From an uncultured Mycoplasmatota bacterium (GTDB taxonomy: Bacteria > Bacillota_I > Bacilli_A > RF39 > UBA660), in NCBI GenBank assembly GCA_947571135.1, contig CANOWY010000006.1, forward strand, positions 1 through 63,224: a DNA stretch of 63,224 nucleotides, given 5' to 3'. Under the pieces are notes generated by a model that worked only from the letters and a program-made list of their open reading frames with translations, had not been told where the DNA came from and did no database searches. Made by a program: the position numbers and the translations under genes. Of this stretch, positions 1 to 11,063 are shown piece by piece (within the stretch, counting starts at the first letter, position 1; every line of letters begins with the position of its first letter).

Positions 1-297
1 ATTTTGACACAAGTATCAAAATATGGGGGCTAAGGTTTAGGCAACCTTAGAATCCACCTGTCTTATTTCGTAATATTTCAAAACTTCGTAATGGAATAAA
101 ACTACATAAGACTTCTGATAAAATAATAAGCACTGCTTTTTATTTTATCTATGAAAATTATTCAAGTAATTGCAAACTATCGTAAGCAATTATTTCATAA
201 TTTTATTTAAACAATCTATCGCTACTTTCACGAGTAAACTCGCAAAACGTACCACGGTTGTTATAACTTTTTTATCAAAAAAGTTAACAAAAAATTT
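1..297. other. Left-edge non-coding stretch beside recombinase operon
   Basis: No convincing gene is visible. The first 22 bases form a short inverted repeat (ATTTTGA and TCAAAAT arms). An A/T hairpin at about 264-285 lies just past the end of the recombinase operon and could be a weak terminator. As the sequence beyond a large serine recombinase operon, this is where an attachment site could sit, but no duplicated core was identified. Confidence 0.3.
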
Positions 298-2296
<1,999 letters not shown>

Positions 2297-2473
2297 AATC
2301 TAAATAAGTTGTATTAATATAATTTAAACTTCGTTTCATATTAACCCCAAAAACATAAAACTTGTTTCTTGGTTACTTATTATAGATATTTAAACTTTAA
2401 AGTCAAGACATAATTACCATTTTTTACCTATTTAAAAGGCATTTTAAGAGAAGTTGATCAAGTTTTAATACAT

Positions 2474-2749
2474 TTAATCTAATGATTTAATAAAATCCTC
2501 TAAATCTTTTATTTCTAGGGAATTTGCTAGACTTCCAACATATATAGTTTTAGAATAATTAAAAACTAAAAAAGTAATACCTTTAATAATAACTCTATGA
2601 GGTTCTATATAATTCAAATTTGTATGTTCTATGTTTTTGATACTTCCATTAATAATAGTAGGTTTCGTATTGCAAAAATCACATATAAATTCTATTTTCT
2701 TTTTTAATTCCTCATCAAAATGTAATTCTTTCGTTTTTAATTTAATCAT
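2474..2749 (-). CDS. Hypothetical protein (91 aa)
   Basis: A 91-residue soluble protein with a Cys pair (CDFCNTKP) near residue 24 that could bind metal, followed by a beta-rich C-terminal half. It lies between the serine recombinase and the tRNA pair, behind the tRNA terminator. No family is recognised; it may be element-borne or a chromosomal flank. Confidence 0.5.
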   Translation of the reverse strand: MIKLKTKELHFDEELKKKIEFICDFCNTKPTIINGSIKNIEHTNLNYIEPHRVIIKGITFLVFNYSKTIYVGSLANSLEIKDLEDFIKSLD

Positions 2750-2778
2750 CTAAATCTATTCCTTTCTTTCCTTAAATG

Positions 2779-2807
2779 CAAAAAATCAACTTCTTTTGAA
2801 GTTGATA
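2779..2807 (-). terminator. Rho-independent terminator after the tRNA pair
   Basis: In minus orientation ATCAACTTC pairs with GAAGTTGAT around AAAA and is followed by six T. It ends the tRNA transcript and separates it from the 91-residue gene. Confidence 0.8.
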
Positions 2808-2849
2808 CTATATGTTTAAATCTAACAAAAGTTAGAATAGATTGCTCAA

Positions 2850-2934
2850 TGGTGCGGGTAAAGGGACTTGAACCCCCATGGATTTCTCCGCTAGATCCTA
2901 AGTCTAGTGCGTCTACCAATTCCGCCATACCCGC
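2850..2934 (-). tRNA. tRNA-Leu (anticodon UAG)
   Basis: An 85-base tRNA with acceptor GCGGGTA/TACCCGC, encoded CCA, a long variable arm typical of class II tRNAs, a GGTTCAAGTCC T-loop region, and anticodon loop CTTAGGA giving UAG. It decodes CUN leucine codons. It is cotranscribed with the CAU tRNA eight bases upstream. Confidence 0.95.
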
Positions 2935-2942
2935 ATTTAAAA

Positions 2943-3019
2943 TGGTGGACCTCGTAGGACTCGAACCTACGACCGCCCGGTTATGAGCCGGATGCTCTAA
3001 CCAACTGAGCTAGAGGTCC
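2943..3019 (-). tRNA. tRNA with CAU anticodon (Ile2-like or elongator Met)
   Basis: A 77-base cloverleaf with acceptor GGACCTC/GAGGTCC, encoded CCA, D-loop AGCTCAGTTGGTTAGAGC and anticodon loop CTCATAA. The body resembles from memory the Firmicutes tRNA-Ile2, whose CAU is modified by TilS to read AUA, more than an initiator tRNA. Elongator Met cannot be excluded by eye. Confidence 0.9.
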
Positions 3020-3031
3020 GCTGACTAATTA

Positions 3032-3060
3032 ATAATATCATAATATTGTATGCCATGCAA
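3032..3060 (-). promoter_or_regulatory. Promoter of the tRNA pair
   Basis: Minus-strand TTGCAT and TATTAT boxes spaced 17 bases apart, about 12 bases ahead of the first tRNA. Confidence 0.6.
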
Positions 3061-3072
3061 GTAGTTTTTGTA

Positions 3073-3100
3073 CAAAAAAAGATAAGTTATTACTTACCTT
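3073..3100 (-). terminator. Terminator of the 139-residue gene
   Basis: GGTAAGT pairs with ACTTATC and is followed by seven T in minus orientation. It overlaps the stop codon of the upstream gene. Confidence 0.7.
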
Positions 3101-3509
3101 GTAGCATATTTAATAAATCAATTTTAAACTTATCTTTAGAAGCATTGGCTCTAGAAATCATAACACCTTTATATGTAGTTAATTCAGACATATGCCCTTC
3201 TAGTAAAATATCCTTAGGTGCAATAGAATCTAGCATCACTATTTCTTCTTTTTTATACACAATATAAATTAATTTTACTTCCCCATGCACTTGAGCAAAC
3301 ATTTTATCACTAGGTAATTTCAATTCATATGTTTCTGTTCCTGCTTTTTTGTTTTGAGAAACCATTTCTCCAACAAATGTACCATTTCTTAAAGATGGAT
3401 AATACTCAAAATTCAATTTTTTAAATGCTAATGTATTGTATTTTTTTAATGCTCTTTCTAATTTACGATACTCATTTTCGTCAATATAATCTAAAACAAA
3501 TCCCTTCAT
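3090..3509 (-). CDS. Hypothetical protein (139 aa)
   Basis: A soluble, mixed alpha/beta protein of 139 residues with no membrane segment and no family I recognise. It is a single-gene transcription unit with its own consensus promoter upstream and a terminator at its stop codon, which supports it as a real gene. A purine-rich GGGGG stretch precedes the ATG as a likely ribosome site. Confidence 0.75.
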   Translation of the reverse strand: MKGFVLDYIDENEYRKLERALKKYNTLAFKKLNFEYYPSLRNGTFVGEMVSQNKKAGTETYELKLPSDKMFAQVHGEVKLIYIVYKKEEIVMLDSIAPKDILLEGHMSELTTYKGVMISRANASKDKFKIDLLNMLQGK

Positions 3510-3540
3510 ATTTTTACCCCCAATTTCTTTTTATGCTTAT

Positions 3541-3569
3541 AGTATAGCACAATAGCCAAAATATGTCAA
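3541..3569 (-). promoter_or_regulatory. Strong sigma-A type promoter
   Basis: Minus-strand TTGACA, 17-base spacer, TATACT; it drives the 139-residue gene. Confidence 0.75.
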
Positions 3570-3624
3570 CTTGATGTCTACTTTCCTTATTGCTTTGTGA
3601 TTATACCACTAAATATTTAGTTTG

Positions 3625-3885
3625 TCAAATATTTAATTCGATAACCGTTACACCTTGGTTCCAATAATATAAATGATAATTTTTAACCTCTTTCATAGTT
3701 TTTAAATAATAGTGTATTTCCTGTTTTAAAATTCCTGTTCCTTTTCCATGTACTATTATAATGGTCGAATTCTTTAATTTTATGTTATCACTTACAAATT
3801 CTTTTAAAACCGTATAAATGGTATCTCTAGTTTCACCATGAACATCAAGACTCGGGTATTTATTAAGCGGTAGGAGCATTGTCAT
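3625..3885 (-). CDS. Smr-domain protein
   Basis: A stand-alone Smr domain (about 87 residues) with the two signature motifs LDVHGE near the N-terminus and HGKGTG in the middle. Smr domains, as in MutS2, bind or nick branched or collided nucleic acids and ribosome-linked mRNA. The gene overlaps the 3' end of the PfkB gene in another frame, so translation is probably coupled. The start is uncertain because no clear ribosome site precedes any of the ATG codons between 3912 and 3879. Confidence 0.75.
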   Translation of the reverse strand: MTMLLPLNKYPSLDVHGETRDTIYTVLKEFVSDNIKLKNSTIIIVHGKGTGILKQEIHYYLKTMKEVKNYHLYYWNQGVTVIELNI

Positions 3886-5014
3886 TATTGTTATTATTTG
3901 GAGTTGTGCCAAAAACTTGTGAAACTATTTGTTCATCTGTTTGGGAATTTGTCGCAGTTTCTAATGTTTCAAGTTTAACTTCTGGTGGAGCAGAACTTGT
4001 GTTTGTTTCTTGTACAACTTCTATTTTTGTTTGTTCTGTTGCTTTTGGTATTGTTTCGCTACTCTTTTCTTCTGAAGACGGCGCTATAAAATCACTATTA
4101 TTTTTTAAATCACCAAACTTGCTTTCATAGTATTTGATAATATCACTTAATAAAGGAATAGACAATGTAGAACCAATCGTTTTTTTAGACATTGATTCTG
4201 CTATTGTTGCTAGGCGAATAGTAGTTTCTATGTCATAACCATTTGTAATTCCATATCCTATCATAGCAACAAATATATCTCTTGCTCCTGTTTTATCTAC
4301 AATTTCTGTATTCATAGTGGCTAGTACTTTAATTTCATTATTTACAGAATAAATGGTTCCTTTTCCTTCTATCGTAATAAACAATGTAATGTGTGGATAT
4401 TTATCGATAATCTTTTTATAGACATTTACCATACTTACAGGAGCGTCGAAATCAATTTTCATCCCTGTCATGGCTTCTGCAACGTCACTTGATGCAACCA
4501 CATACTTGGCATACTTAAAGAAATCCAATAATCCATTATGTGGTGTTTTGGCATTCAATACTGTTATAGCCTTACTGTATTTATTAAAAGCATAGACAGA
4601 TGCATTATATTCATATCCATCTACTACTACGCAATCAATATCCGTATCATAATCATATTTTTTAATGTTAAAATCGTTAATCTCTGCATTTACTACTGTT
4701 CGAGAATTCTTTTGTTTATTAATAAATATATAAGAAGTCGGTGTTTTTATATCGTAATTTGTTTCCAAAAAGTTTGTTCTTACTCTATTCTCTTCCATAT
4801 TTTTTTTCATAGTAGTTCCTGTTTCGTCGTAGCCTATTACTCCTGAAATAAAAGATTCCATATTCCATTTTCCTAGAGAATACGCAATAATATTAGTAGA
4901 GCCCCCACTACACGTGATCATTTCTTTGGTAACATTTTCACTACCTTCTATTGGATAACCATCCATCATAATATTAATATCGTACACTAATCGTCCAACG
5001 CTTAATGCTTTCAT
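3863..5014 (-). CDS. PfkB-family carbohydrate/nucleoside kinase with disordered tail
   Basis: A 383-residue ribokinase-like enzyme that phosphorylates a sugar or nucleoside with ATP. The N-terminal GGSTNI substrate loop and the C-terminal anion-hole region (DKTGARDIFVAMIGYG) are present. The catalytic Asp is kept, but the usual GAGD reads GARD, which may alter activity. After about residue 305 there is a Ser/Thr/Glu/Pro-rich, poly-Asn-ending tail with no fold, unusual for this family. Substrate unknown. Confidence 0.82.
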   Translation of the reverse strand: MKALSVGRLVYDINIMMDGYPIEGSENVTKEMITCSGGSTNIIAYSLGKWNMESFISGVIGYDETGTTMKKNMEENRVRTNFLETNYDIKTPTSYIFINKQKNSRTVVNAEINDFNIKKYDYDTDIDCVVVDGYEYNASVYAFNKYSKAITVLNAKTPHNGLLDFFKYAKYVVASSDVAEAMTGMKIDFDAPVSMVNVYKKIIDKYPHITLFITIEGKGTIYSVNNEIKVLATMNTEIVDKTGARDIFVAMIGYGITNGYDIETTIRLATIAESMSKKTIGSTLSIPLLSDIIKYYESKFGDLKNNSDFIAPSSEEKSSETIPKATEQTKIEVVQETNTSSAPPEVKLETLETATNSQTDEQIVSQVFGTTPNNNNNDNAPTA

Positions 5015-5210
5015 TTATATCACCCTATTCTGTTTTAAATTATACTATAAATATGACAAGAAAAAAAGTGCTAGTTTTTGCCCTTTTTAATCTACTTTAG
5101 ATATAAATATCTAATATTTTTTTACTTAATAATTAAAATTACTTTCTAAATATAAATTAATACGATTATTTTCAATAATTATAACACTTTAACCACCAAA
5201 ATAAAAAAAT

Positions 5211-6152
5211 TTAATTCTTTTTTAATATCTTTCCTTTTAATTTGATAATATAATTGTACATCATCGCCATTATTATAATAGTAATAATAGTTAATATATT
5301 ACTCATTAATCTTTTGTCAACATATCTATATATATTATTTGCAATTTTAAAACCAAAAATCATTTGAATGCCATACAACTCTAAAGTTATAGAGCCAATA
5401 TACTCAATTAATTTATTTTTCTTAATTCTATCAATTATGAGAATAATACCAATTACCAATGGAATATATAAAACATAAAATATTTCTTTAAACCATGTAA
5501 CTTTAAAGTGATATTTAAATATACAATATGAAACAACTATTCCAACAATAGTACTAATTATGGTTAATGCCCAATAGATTATTTTGTTTTTATCTAGTTT
5601 GTCAAAAATATCATATCGAGCAAAATAATAACCTATTAATATTACTGGTATTCTATTTATTAAAATAAACAATGCTTTATAATCACCCAAAGTACTTATT
5701 AAAACTACAGCCAACATATATATAATTAATAAAGCAAAAGGAATTATTTTTGGAAATTTTATATCCAGTTTCTTAATTATTGGTAAAGTCAAATAGATAA
5801 TCATAATTCCTGGAATAAACCATAGAAATGAGCCTCCCCCATATTTAATCAACTCAAAACCAAATACCACATTTAAAAATTTTTTTAAGCCCCATTTGAA
5901 ATAAATAGCACCTATAATAGAAAAAACTAAGAATTCTGAATATATCTTTTTAATCCTATTAGCAATAAAATCTTTATAACTTATCTTTAATTTTCCAATA
6001 GTATATGCTGATATAAAAAAGAATATATCAACTCCAATAACACATATTTGTCTTAAGTAAATTTCGACTCTTAGGTTTGTAATATTAATCCACAAATGAT
6101 AAATCAGAATAAGAATGGCTGATATGGCCATTAAGTTTTTTTTATTTTTCAT
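5211..6152 (-). CDS. Acyltransferase-3 family membrane protein
   Basis: A 313-residue polytopic protein with about ten hydrophobic segments. The N-terminal pattern (IYHLW then FFFISAYTIG) is that of the acyltransferase 3 family, which O-acetylates cell-wall or surface glycans or acts as an exopolysaccharide acyltransferase. There is no periplasmic SGNH domain, unlike OatA. It lies five bases downstream of a lipoprotein gene and is likely cotranscribed. Confidence 0.8.
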   Translation of the reverse strand: MKNKKNLMAISAILILIYHLWINITNLRVEIYLRQICVIGVDIFFFISAYTIGKLKISYKDFIANRIKKIYSEFLVFSIIGAIYFKWGLKKFLNVVFGFELIKYGGGSFLWFIPGIMIIYLTLPIIKKLDIKFPKIIPFALLIIYMLAVVLISTLGDYKALFILINRIPVILIGYYFARYDIFDKLDKNKIIYWALTIISTIVGIVVSYCIFKYHFKVTWFKEIFYVLYIPLVIGIILIIDRIKKNKLIEYIGSITLELYGIQMIFGFKIANNIYRYVDKRLMSNILTIITIIIMAMMYNYIIKLKGKILKKN

Positions 6153-6157
6153 AAAAA

Positions 6158-6658
6158 TTATTCTTCTTGTTCAAAATTTTTGGGTGACATAATGAAGAAT
6201 ACGTAATCTCCACTAACTATTGCATGCATTTCGTCTGCTTCTGTACAAATGTTCCATCTCAAATCTGCATTGGATTTTAATTCTTCGGCAAAATCGCTAG
6301 CATTTTCAACTTCGAAAATATAAGCAACAAATGGAATAGTTCCAATCATCGGTCTAATTACATAAGCATTTTTGAAATCCTTAATCTCTTTTTGAAAGCC
6401 ACTAATGTAGTCTCCCTTTTTAATTTGAGATACATCAACACTTATTTTAAGAACTTCATTTTCCGCTATTTTCTTAGCAACTTTTTCAATATCCTTTTCA
6501 TTTTTGATTTCACTCTCAAATTGTTTTCCCAAAGTTATAGCAACAGTTTTTTCCTCTTGTTTTTCTTCTTTGACCTCATTATTAGTACAACCTGTTAATA
6601 GGCAAACTGATAGAGATAAAACACTACACATAATTAAAATAAATTTAAACTTTTTCAT
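6158..6658 (-). CDS. DUF4358-like lipoprotein
   Basis: A 166-residue lipoprotein. The N-terminus is a signal peptide with lipobox LLTGC, so the Cys near residue 24 is lipidated and the protein sits on the outer face of the membrane. The body (IRPMIGTIPFVAYIFEVE ... RWNICTEADEM) resembles DUF4358 proteins of Firmicutes. The start at 6658 follows TAGGAGG; the upstream in-frame ATG codons lack a ribosome site. Function unknown. Confidence 0.8.
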   Translation of the reverse strand: MKKFKFILIMCSVLSLSVCLLTGCTNNEVKEEKQEEKTVAITLGKQFESEIKNEKDIEKVAKKIAENEVLKISVDVSQIKKGDYISGFQKEIKDFKNAYVIRPMIGTIPFVAYIFEVENASDFAEELKSNADLRWNICTEADEMHAIVSGDYVFFIMSPKNFEQEE

Positions 6659-6754
6659 ATATCCTCCTATAAATACATTATAGCACATAAAAATTTTCTT
6701 TCTAGACTTTATTTTATTTTTTGATAGTTTCAATATTCTATCGTCCTTCTCATA

Positions 6755-6841
6755 CTACTTGTAAGAATTCTTTAAACTGTCATGCAAAAGCAATTCTTGC
6801 CTTCTCCTTGTGATAAATTTTGTTAATTCAAAAAATTTCAT
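6755..6841 (-). CDS. Possible 28-residue peptide
   Basis: A short minus-strand ORF preceded by a textbook AAAAGGAGG six bases before ATG. It encodes a basic peptide with an RRR run. No family is known; it may be a leader peptide or a chance ORF. Confidence 0.3.
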   Translation of the reverse strand: MKFFELTKFITRRRQELLLHDSLKNSYK

Positions 6842-6971
6842 TTGCAGCCTCCTTTTCTATTTAACAAAAATGACTAAGGCATAATTATCCTAACTACAAC
6901 CGTTTTTAAAATTATAATTGGATTATTACATTTTTACCTTTTTTATGTCACAGAAATCACTTTTTTCCAGC

Positions 6972-6998
6972 AAAAAACTAAGATTTTCAAATCTTAGT
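6972..6998 (-). terminator. Terminator downstream of ppdK
   Basis: ACTAAGATTT pairs with AATCTTAGT around a short loop and is followed by six T, about 125 bases past the PPDK stop. Confidence 0.75.
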
Positions 6999-7122
6999 CT
7001 AATTTATATAAAAATAAATTGTGATAGATTTCTTTAACCTCGCATTTTACATTCAACTATTATACCTAAATATCTTAAAATATCGTTTTTTGTATCTAAG
7101 AAAAAGAGTTCATCATCACTTT

Positions 7123-9762
7123 TTATTTATTCTCCTGTTCACGGATACTTGCTTGGGCTGCAGCAAGTCTTGCAATCGGTACTCTAAATGGAGAACAAGA
7201 TACATAATTAAGTCCTACATTATGGCAGAACTCAACACTTGATGGGTCTCCTCCGTGTTCTCCACAAATTCCTAATTTAATATTCGGATTGGTACTTCTT
7301 CCTTTTTCTACTGCCATTTTAACAAGTTCTCCTACTCCCGTTTGATCTAGTTTTGCAAATGGATCAGATTCATAGATTTTGTTTTGGTAATAAGAATCTA
7401 AGAATTTTCCAGCATCATCTCTTGAGAATCCAAACGTCATTTGGGTTAAGTCGTTTGTACCAAATGAGAAGAATTCGGCTTCTTTTGCTATGGCGTCTGC
7501 AGTTAGGGCCGCTCTTGGAATTTCAATCATTGTTCCAATATGGTATTCCATATCAGAATTCTTTTCAGATTTTACTTTTTCTGCTGTTCCTACAACAATA
7601 TCTTTTACGAATTTCAATTCTTTTTCTTCTCCGATAAGTGGAATCATAATTTCAGGAATAATGTCATATCCATCTTCCTCTTTAACCTCAATCGCTGCTT
7701 CCATTAAGGCACGAGTTTGCATTCTAGCAATTTCTGGGTAAGTTACAGCAAGACGACATCCACGATGTCCCATCATTGGGTTGAATTCGTGTAATTCATC
7801 ACATTTTTGTTTTAAATGTTCTACCGTTACCCCCATTTCATTTGCTAATGCAATAATATCTTTTTCTTCAGTTGGTAAAAATTCATGTAAAGGTGGATCT
7901 AAATAACGAACTGTCATTGGAAGTCCTTTTAATTCCTTATACATGGCTTTAAAGTCACCTTTTTGGAAAGGAATTAATTTTTCTAAGTATTTTTCTCTTT
8001 CTTCTACGGTTTCAGAAAGAATCATTTGGCGTATTGCTGGAATTCTTTCTTCGTCAAAGAACATATGCTCTGTACGACAAAGACCAATTCCTTCCGCTCC
8101 AAGTTCTACTGCTTTTTTGGTATCTCTTGGATTGTCGGCGTTGGTTCTTACTCCTAGGGTACGTGCCTCATCTGCCCATGCCATAATACGTCCAAAGTTT
8201 CCTGATACAGTTGCTTCTTCGGTTTCAATATCGCCTTTATAAATTTTACCTGTTGAACCATCTAGAGAAATATAATCTCCTTCGCGGAATGTATTTCCAC
8301 CAAGTTCAAAATACTTTTCTTCTTCATTAATTTTAATTTCTCCACAACCAGATACACAACAAGTTCCCATACCACGAGCAACCACTGCAGCGTGACTCGT
8401 CATTCCACCACGAACAGTTAGAATTCCTTGGCTTGCTACCATTCCTTCTATGTCTTCTGGAGTTGTTTCAAGTCTTACTAATATAACTCTATCTCCAAGA
8501 CCACCTAATCCGCGTTTTTTGGCTTCTTCGGCGGTGAATACCACATATCCTGCTGCAGCACCTGGACTTGCGGGTAGTCCGCTTCCAACCACTTCGCCAT
8601 TTTTTAGGCTTTCTTGATTAAAAGTAGGATGTAATAATTGATCTAGAGATTTGGCTTCGATTCGCATTACGGCTTCACTTTCTGTAATCATGCCTTCATC
8701 TACTAAATCACAAGCAATTTTAATAGCGGCAGAAGCAGTACGTTTACCATTTCTAGTTTGTAAGAAGTACAATTTCCCCTCTTGAATGGTAAATTCCATA
8801 TCTTGCATATCACGATAATGATTTTCTAGTTTTTCAGCAAGGCTCATAAACTGCTCATAACACTCTGGTAAATCTTCCTCTAGTTTCGTAATAGGTTGAG
8901 GCGTTCTAACACCTGCTACAACGTCTTCTCCTTGAGCATTGATTAAATATTCTCCATAAATCCCTTTTTCTCCTGTGCTTGGATTTCTTGTGAAAGCAAC
9001 ACCTGTACCAGAAGTACTCCCCATATTTCCAAATACCATGGATTGAACATTTACAGCGGTTCCCCAATCCCCTGGAATATCGTTCATTCTACGATACACA
9101 ATGGCTCTTGGATTGTCCCACGAACGGAATACGGCTTTTACGGCTCCCATTAATTGTTCTACTGGATCTTGCGGGAACTCTTCTCCATTCATATTCTCTT
9201 TATATACATTTTTAAATTTTACAATCAATTCTTTTAAATCATCACTAGTAAGTTCTGTATCGTAATGAATTCCTTTTGCTTCTTTTACTTCATCGATAAT
9301 TTTTTCAAAATAACTTTTTGGAACTTCCATTACAACATCAGAATACATTTGGATAAATCTGCGATAAGAATCATATGCAAATCTTGGGTTGTTTGTTTTG
9401 GTAGCAAATCCTTCTACAGAAACATCATTTAACCCTAAATTTAAAATGGTATCCATCATACCTGGCATTGAAGCACGCGCTCCACTACGTACTGATACGA
9501 GTAACGGATCACTATTATCTCCAAACTTCTTTCCTTGTAATTCTTCTAATTTTTTTAAAGCCTCAAAAATTTGGTTTTGAATTTCTTCACTAATTTCTTT
9601 ACCATCATTGTAATACGCTGTACAAGCCTCTGTTGTAATGGTAAATCCATTCGGAACTGGTAATCCTAAATTAGCCATTTCTGCTAAATTAGCACCCTTT
9701 CCTCCAAGTAGTTCACGCATATTTGCATTTCCTTCTTGGAACAAATAAACATATTTTGCCAT
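7123..9762 (-). CDS. ppdK: Pyruvate, phosphate dikinase
   Basis: An 879-residue full-length PPDK that interconverts pyruvate, ATP and phosphate with PEP, AMP and pyrophosphate. The N-terminal ATP-grasp domain begins MAKYVYLFQEGNANMRELLGGKGANLAEM; the phosphohistidine motif GGMTSHAAVVARGMG is near residue 455, and the C-terminal PEP/pyruvate barrel contains GICGEHGGDPSSVEFC. Length and motifs match Gram-positive PPDK. It is monocistronic with its own promoter and terminator. No PPDK regulatory kinase gene is seen nearby. In fermentative bacteria it commonly works in pyrophosphate-based glycolysis. Confidence 0.97.
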   Translation of the reverse strand: MAKYVYLFQEGNANMRELLGGKGANLAEMANLGLPVPNGFTITTEACTAYYNDGKEISEEIQNQIFEALKKLEELQGKKFGDNSDPLLVSVRSGARASMPGMMDTILNLGLNDVSVEGFATKTNNPRFAYDSYRRFIQMYSDVVMEVPKSYFEKIIDEVKEAKGIHYDTELTSDDLKELIVKFKNVYKENMNGEEFPQDPVEQLMGAVKAVFRSWDNPRAIVYRRMNDIPGDWGTAVNVQSMVFGNMGSTSGTGVAFTRNPSTGEKGIYGEYLINAQGEDVVAGVRTPQPITKLEEDLPECYEQFMSLAEKLENHYRDMQDMEFTIQEGKLYFLQTRNGKRTASAAIKIACDLVDEGMITESEAVMRIEAKSLDQLLHPTFNQESLKNGEVVGSGLPASPGAAAGYVVFTAEEAKKRGLGGLGDRVILVRLETTPEDIEGMVASQGILTVRGGMTSHAAVVARGMGTCCVSGCGEIKINEEEKYFELGGNTFREGDYISLDGSTGKIYKGDIETEEATVSGNFGRIMAWADEARTLGVRTNADNPRDTKKAVELGAEGIGLCRTEHMFFDEERIPAIRQMILSETVEEREKYLEKLIPFQKGDFKAMYKELKGLPMTVRYLDPPLHEFLPTEEKDIIALANEMGVTVEHLKQKCDELHEFNPMMGHRGCRLAVTYPEIARMQTRALMEAAIEVKEEDGYDIIPEIMIPLIGEEKELKFVKDIVVGTAEKVKSEKNSDMEYHIGTMIEIPRAALTADAIAKEAEFFSFGTNDLTQMTFGFSRDDAGKFLDSYYQNKIYESDPFAKLDQTGVGELVKMAVEKGRSTNPNIKLGICGEHGGDPSSVEFCHNVGLNYVSCSPFRVPIARLAAAQASIREQENK

Positions 9763-9791
9763 CTCTTCTCCTCCTTTTAATGGTTTATTTT

Positions 9792-9820
9792 ATTATAGCA
9801 ACAGAAAAAAAATACGACAA
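9792..9820 (-). promoter_or_regulatory. ppdK promoter
   Basis: Minus-strand TTGTCG, 17-base spacer and TATAAT. The -35 box lies inside the terminator of the upstream xer gene. A strong AAGGAGGAG ribosome site follows. Confidence 0.65.
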
Positions 9821-9836
9821 CGTATCGCCGTATTTT
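9804..9836 (-). terminator. Terminator downstream of xer recombinase
   Basis: AATACGGCGA pairs with TTGTCGTATT (two G-U pairs), followed by eight T. Confidence 0.7.
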
Positions 9837-9854
9837 TGACAAAAAATGTACATT

Positions 9855-10754
9855 TTACTTACGATTATCTTGATGTGTTTCTAAATAAACTTGCCTTAGT
9901 CTTTCATTCGAAACATGGGTATAAATCTGTGTAGTAGATAAACTAGAATGACCAAGTAATTCTTGCACACTTCGTAAATCTGCTCCGTGGTTTAAAAGAT
10001 GTGTCGCAAAAGTGTGTCGCAATGTATGGGGAGTTACATTATTTTTAATGGCGACTAGTTTCATAATATTATCTAGTATTTGCGAAATACGTCGGGTTGT
10101 TAATTTACCACTTTCTTTAGAAACAAATAGATATTCGCTTGATTTGCCATCTAAAATTATTTCTCTATCTTTTAAATATTCATGTAATGTATCTATCGTA
10201 TATTCCCCATAAAAAACAATTCTTTCTTTTGCGCCTTTTCCCAGTACTTTAATATTTTTTTCTAATTCATTTATATTTTTTAATTTGATGGTTACTAATT
10301 CTTCTACACGACATCCTGTATCATAAAGTAACTCAATGATAAGTAAATCTCGTGTAGTATAAATTGTTTTTTTATACTCCTCTTGGTTTGGAAAATTTAA
10401 AATTGTTTCCATATCAATTTCACTTACATAATTTGGAAGTTTATGCTCTAATTTTGGGTTTCTTATACTTGCAAATATATTTTTTTCTAATACTCCTTTA
10501 CTTACTAAATAGCGATAAAAACTTCGTATAGAACTTATATTTTTAGCAATACTTCTATTTTTATATTGCATTTTATCTAAATATTTTAAATATTCTCTTG
10601 CTTCGTCTTTGGTAATTTTTAAATAAGATATTTTATGAGTATCTAAAAATTCTTTAAATTTATATAATTCGATTCCATACGACTTAATCGTATTTTCACT
10701 ATAATTTAATTCTACTTGTAAAGATTCTAAATAGTTTTTAATGTCTACTTCCAT
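9855..10754 (-). CDS. xerC: Tyrosine recombinase XerC/XerD
   Basis: A 299-residue tyrosine recombinase of the size expected for Xer proteins that resolve chromosome dimers at dif. The N-terminal SAM-like core-binding domain is followed by catalytic residues in DTGCRVEELV (Arg), TPHTLRHTFATHLLNHGADLR (His-x-x-Arg), LLGHSS (His) and TQIYTHV (Tyr). Position downstream of topA matches codV/xerC of Bacillus, favouring XerC over XerD. The gene overlaps the preceding small gene by 17 bases. Confidence 0.9.
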   Translation of the reverse strand: MEVDIKNYLESLQVELNYSENTIKSYGIELYKFKEFLDTHKISYLKITKDEAREYLKYLDKMQYKNRSIAKNISSIRSFYRYLVSKGVLEKNIFASIRNPKLEHKLPNYVSEIDMETILNFPNQEEYKKTIYTTRDLLIIELLYDTGCRVEELVTIKLKNINELEKNIKVLGKGAKERIVFYGEYTIDTLHEYLKDREIILDGKSSEYLFVSKESGKLTTRRISQILDNIMKLVAIKNNVTPHTLRHTFATHLLNHGADLRSVQELLGHSSLSTTQIYTHVSNERLRQVYLETHQDNRK

Positions 10755-10977
10755 AGTGACCTAAATCTTCTGTTTCCTCATGTGTTTCTTTGTAATCATA
10801 AAGAGATGCTTTATCTTGTTTTCCATAACGCGCAAAGTATTTTTTCTCTGTTAATTCATACATTTGGTGCAACAATTGTTGTCTTTCTGCATTTATATCC
10901 TTATTTATTTTCTTATTTTTTGGTCTGTTTTGTTCTCTATCTTCTCTATCGTAACTTGCTTCACTAAAGTATCCCAC
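10738..10977 (-). CDS. Hypothetical charged protein (79 aa)
   Basis: A 79-residue, highly hydrophilic protein rich in Lys, Glu, Asp and Asn, probably largely disordered or helical. It overlaps the start of xerC and is likely cotranscribed with it. No family recognised. Confidence 0.6.
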   Translation of the reverse strand: MGYFSEASYDREDREQNRPKNKKINKDINAERQQLLHQMYELTEKKYFARYGKQDKASLYDYKETHEETEDLGHYGSRH

Positions 10978-11063
10978 AATTTAACACCTACCTTATATAT
11001 TTATTATGTTCCAAAAGTTAAAAAAAAGCAAGGGTCTTTACTCTTACTTTTCAATATTCATTT

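Larger units (their letters stand above)
6734..7122. other. Intergenic region with possible 28-codon ORF and ppdK terminator
   Basis: This 390-base gap contains a possible tiny gene (listed separately), the PPDK terminator, and otherwise A/T-rich sequence without recognised features. Confidence 0.4.

Noticed and set aside
21-34. GGGGGCTAA match between the left edge and 22498 as an attachment core
   Set aside because: Only about 12 bases agree and the flanks differ; too short to claim.
2746-2928. Open frame of 60 codons over the tRNA-Leu gene
   Set aside because: It is the complement-phase reading of a perfect tRNA; not a protein gene.
7353-9580. Several long plus-strand frames inside the PPDK gene
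   Set aside because: They are antisense shadows of a full-length enzyme with no start signals.
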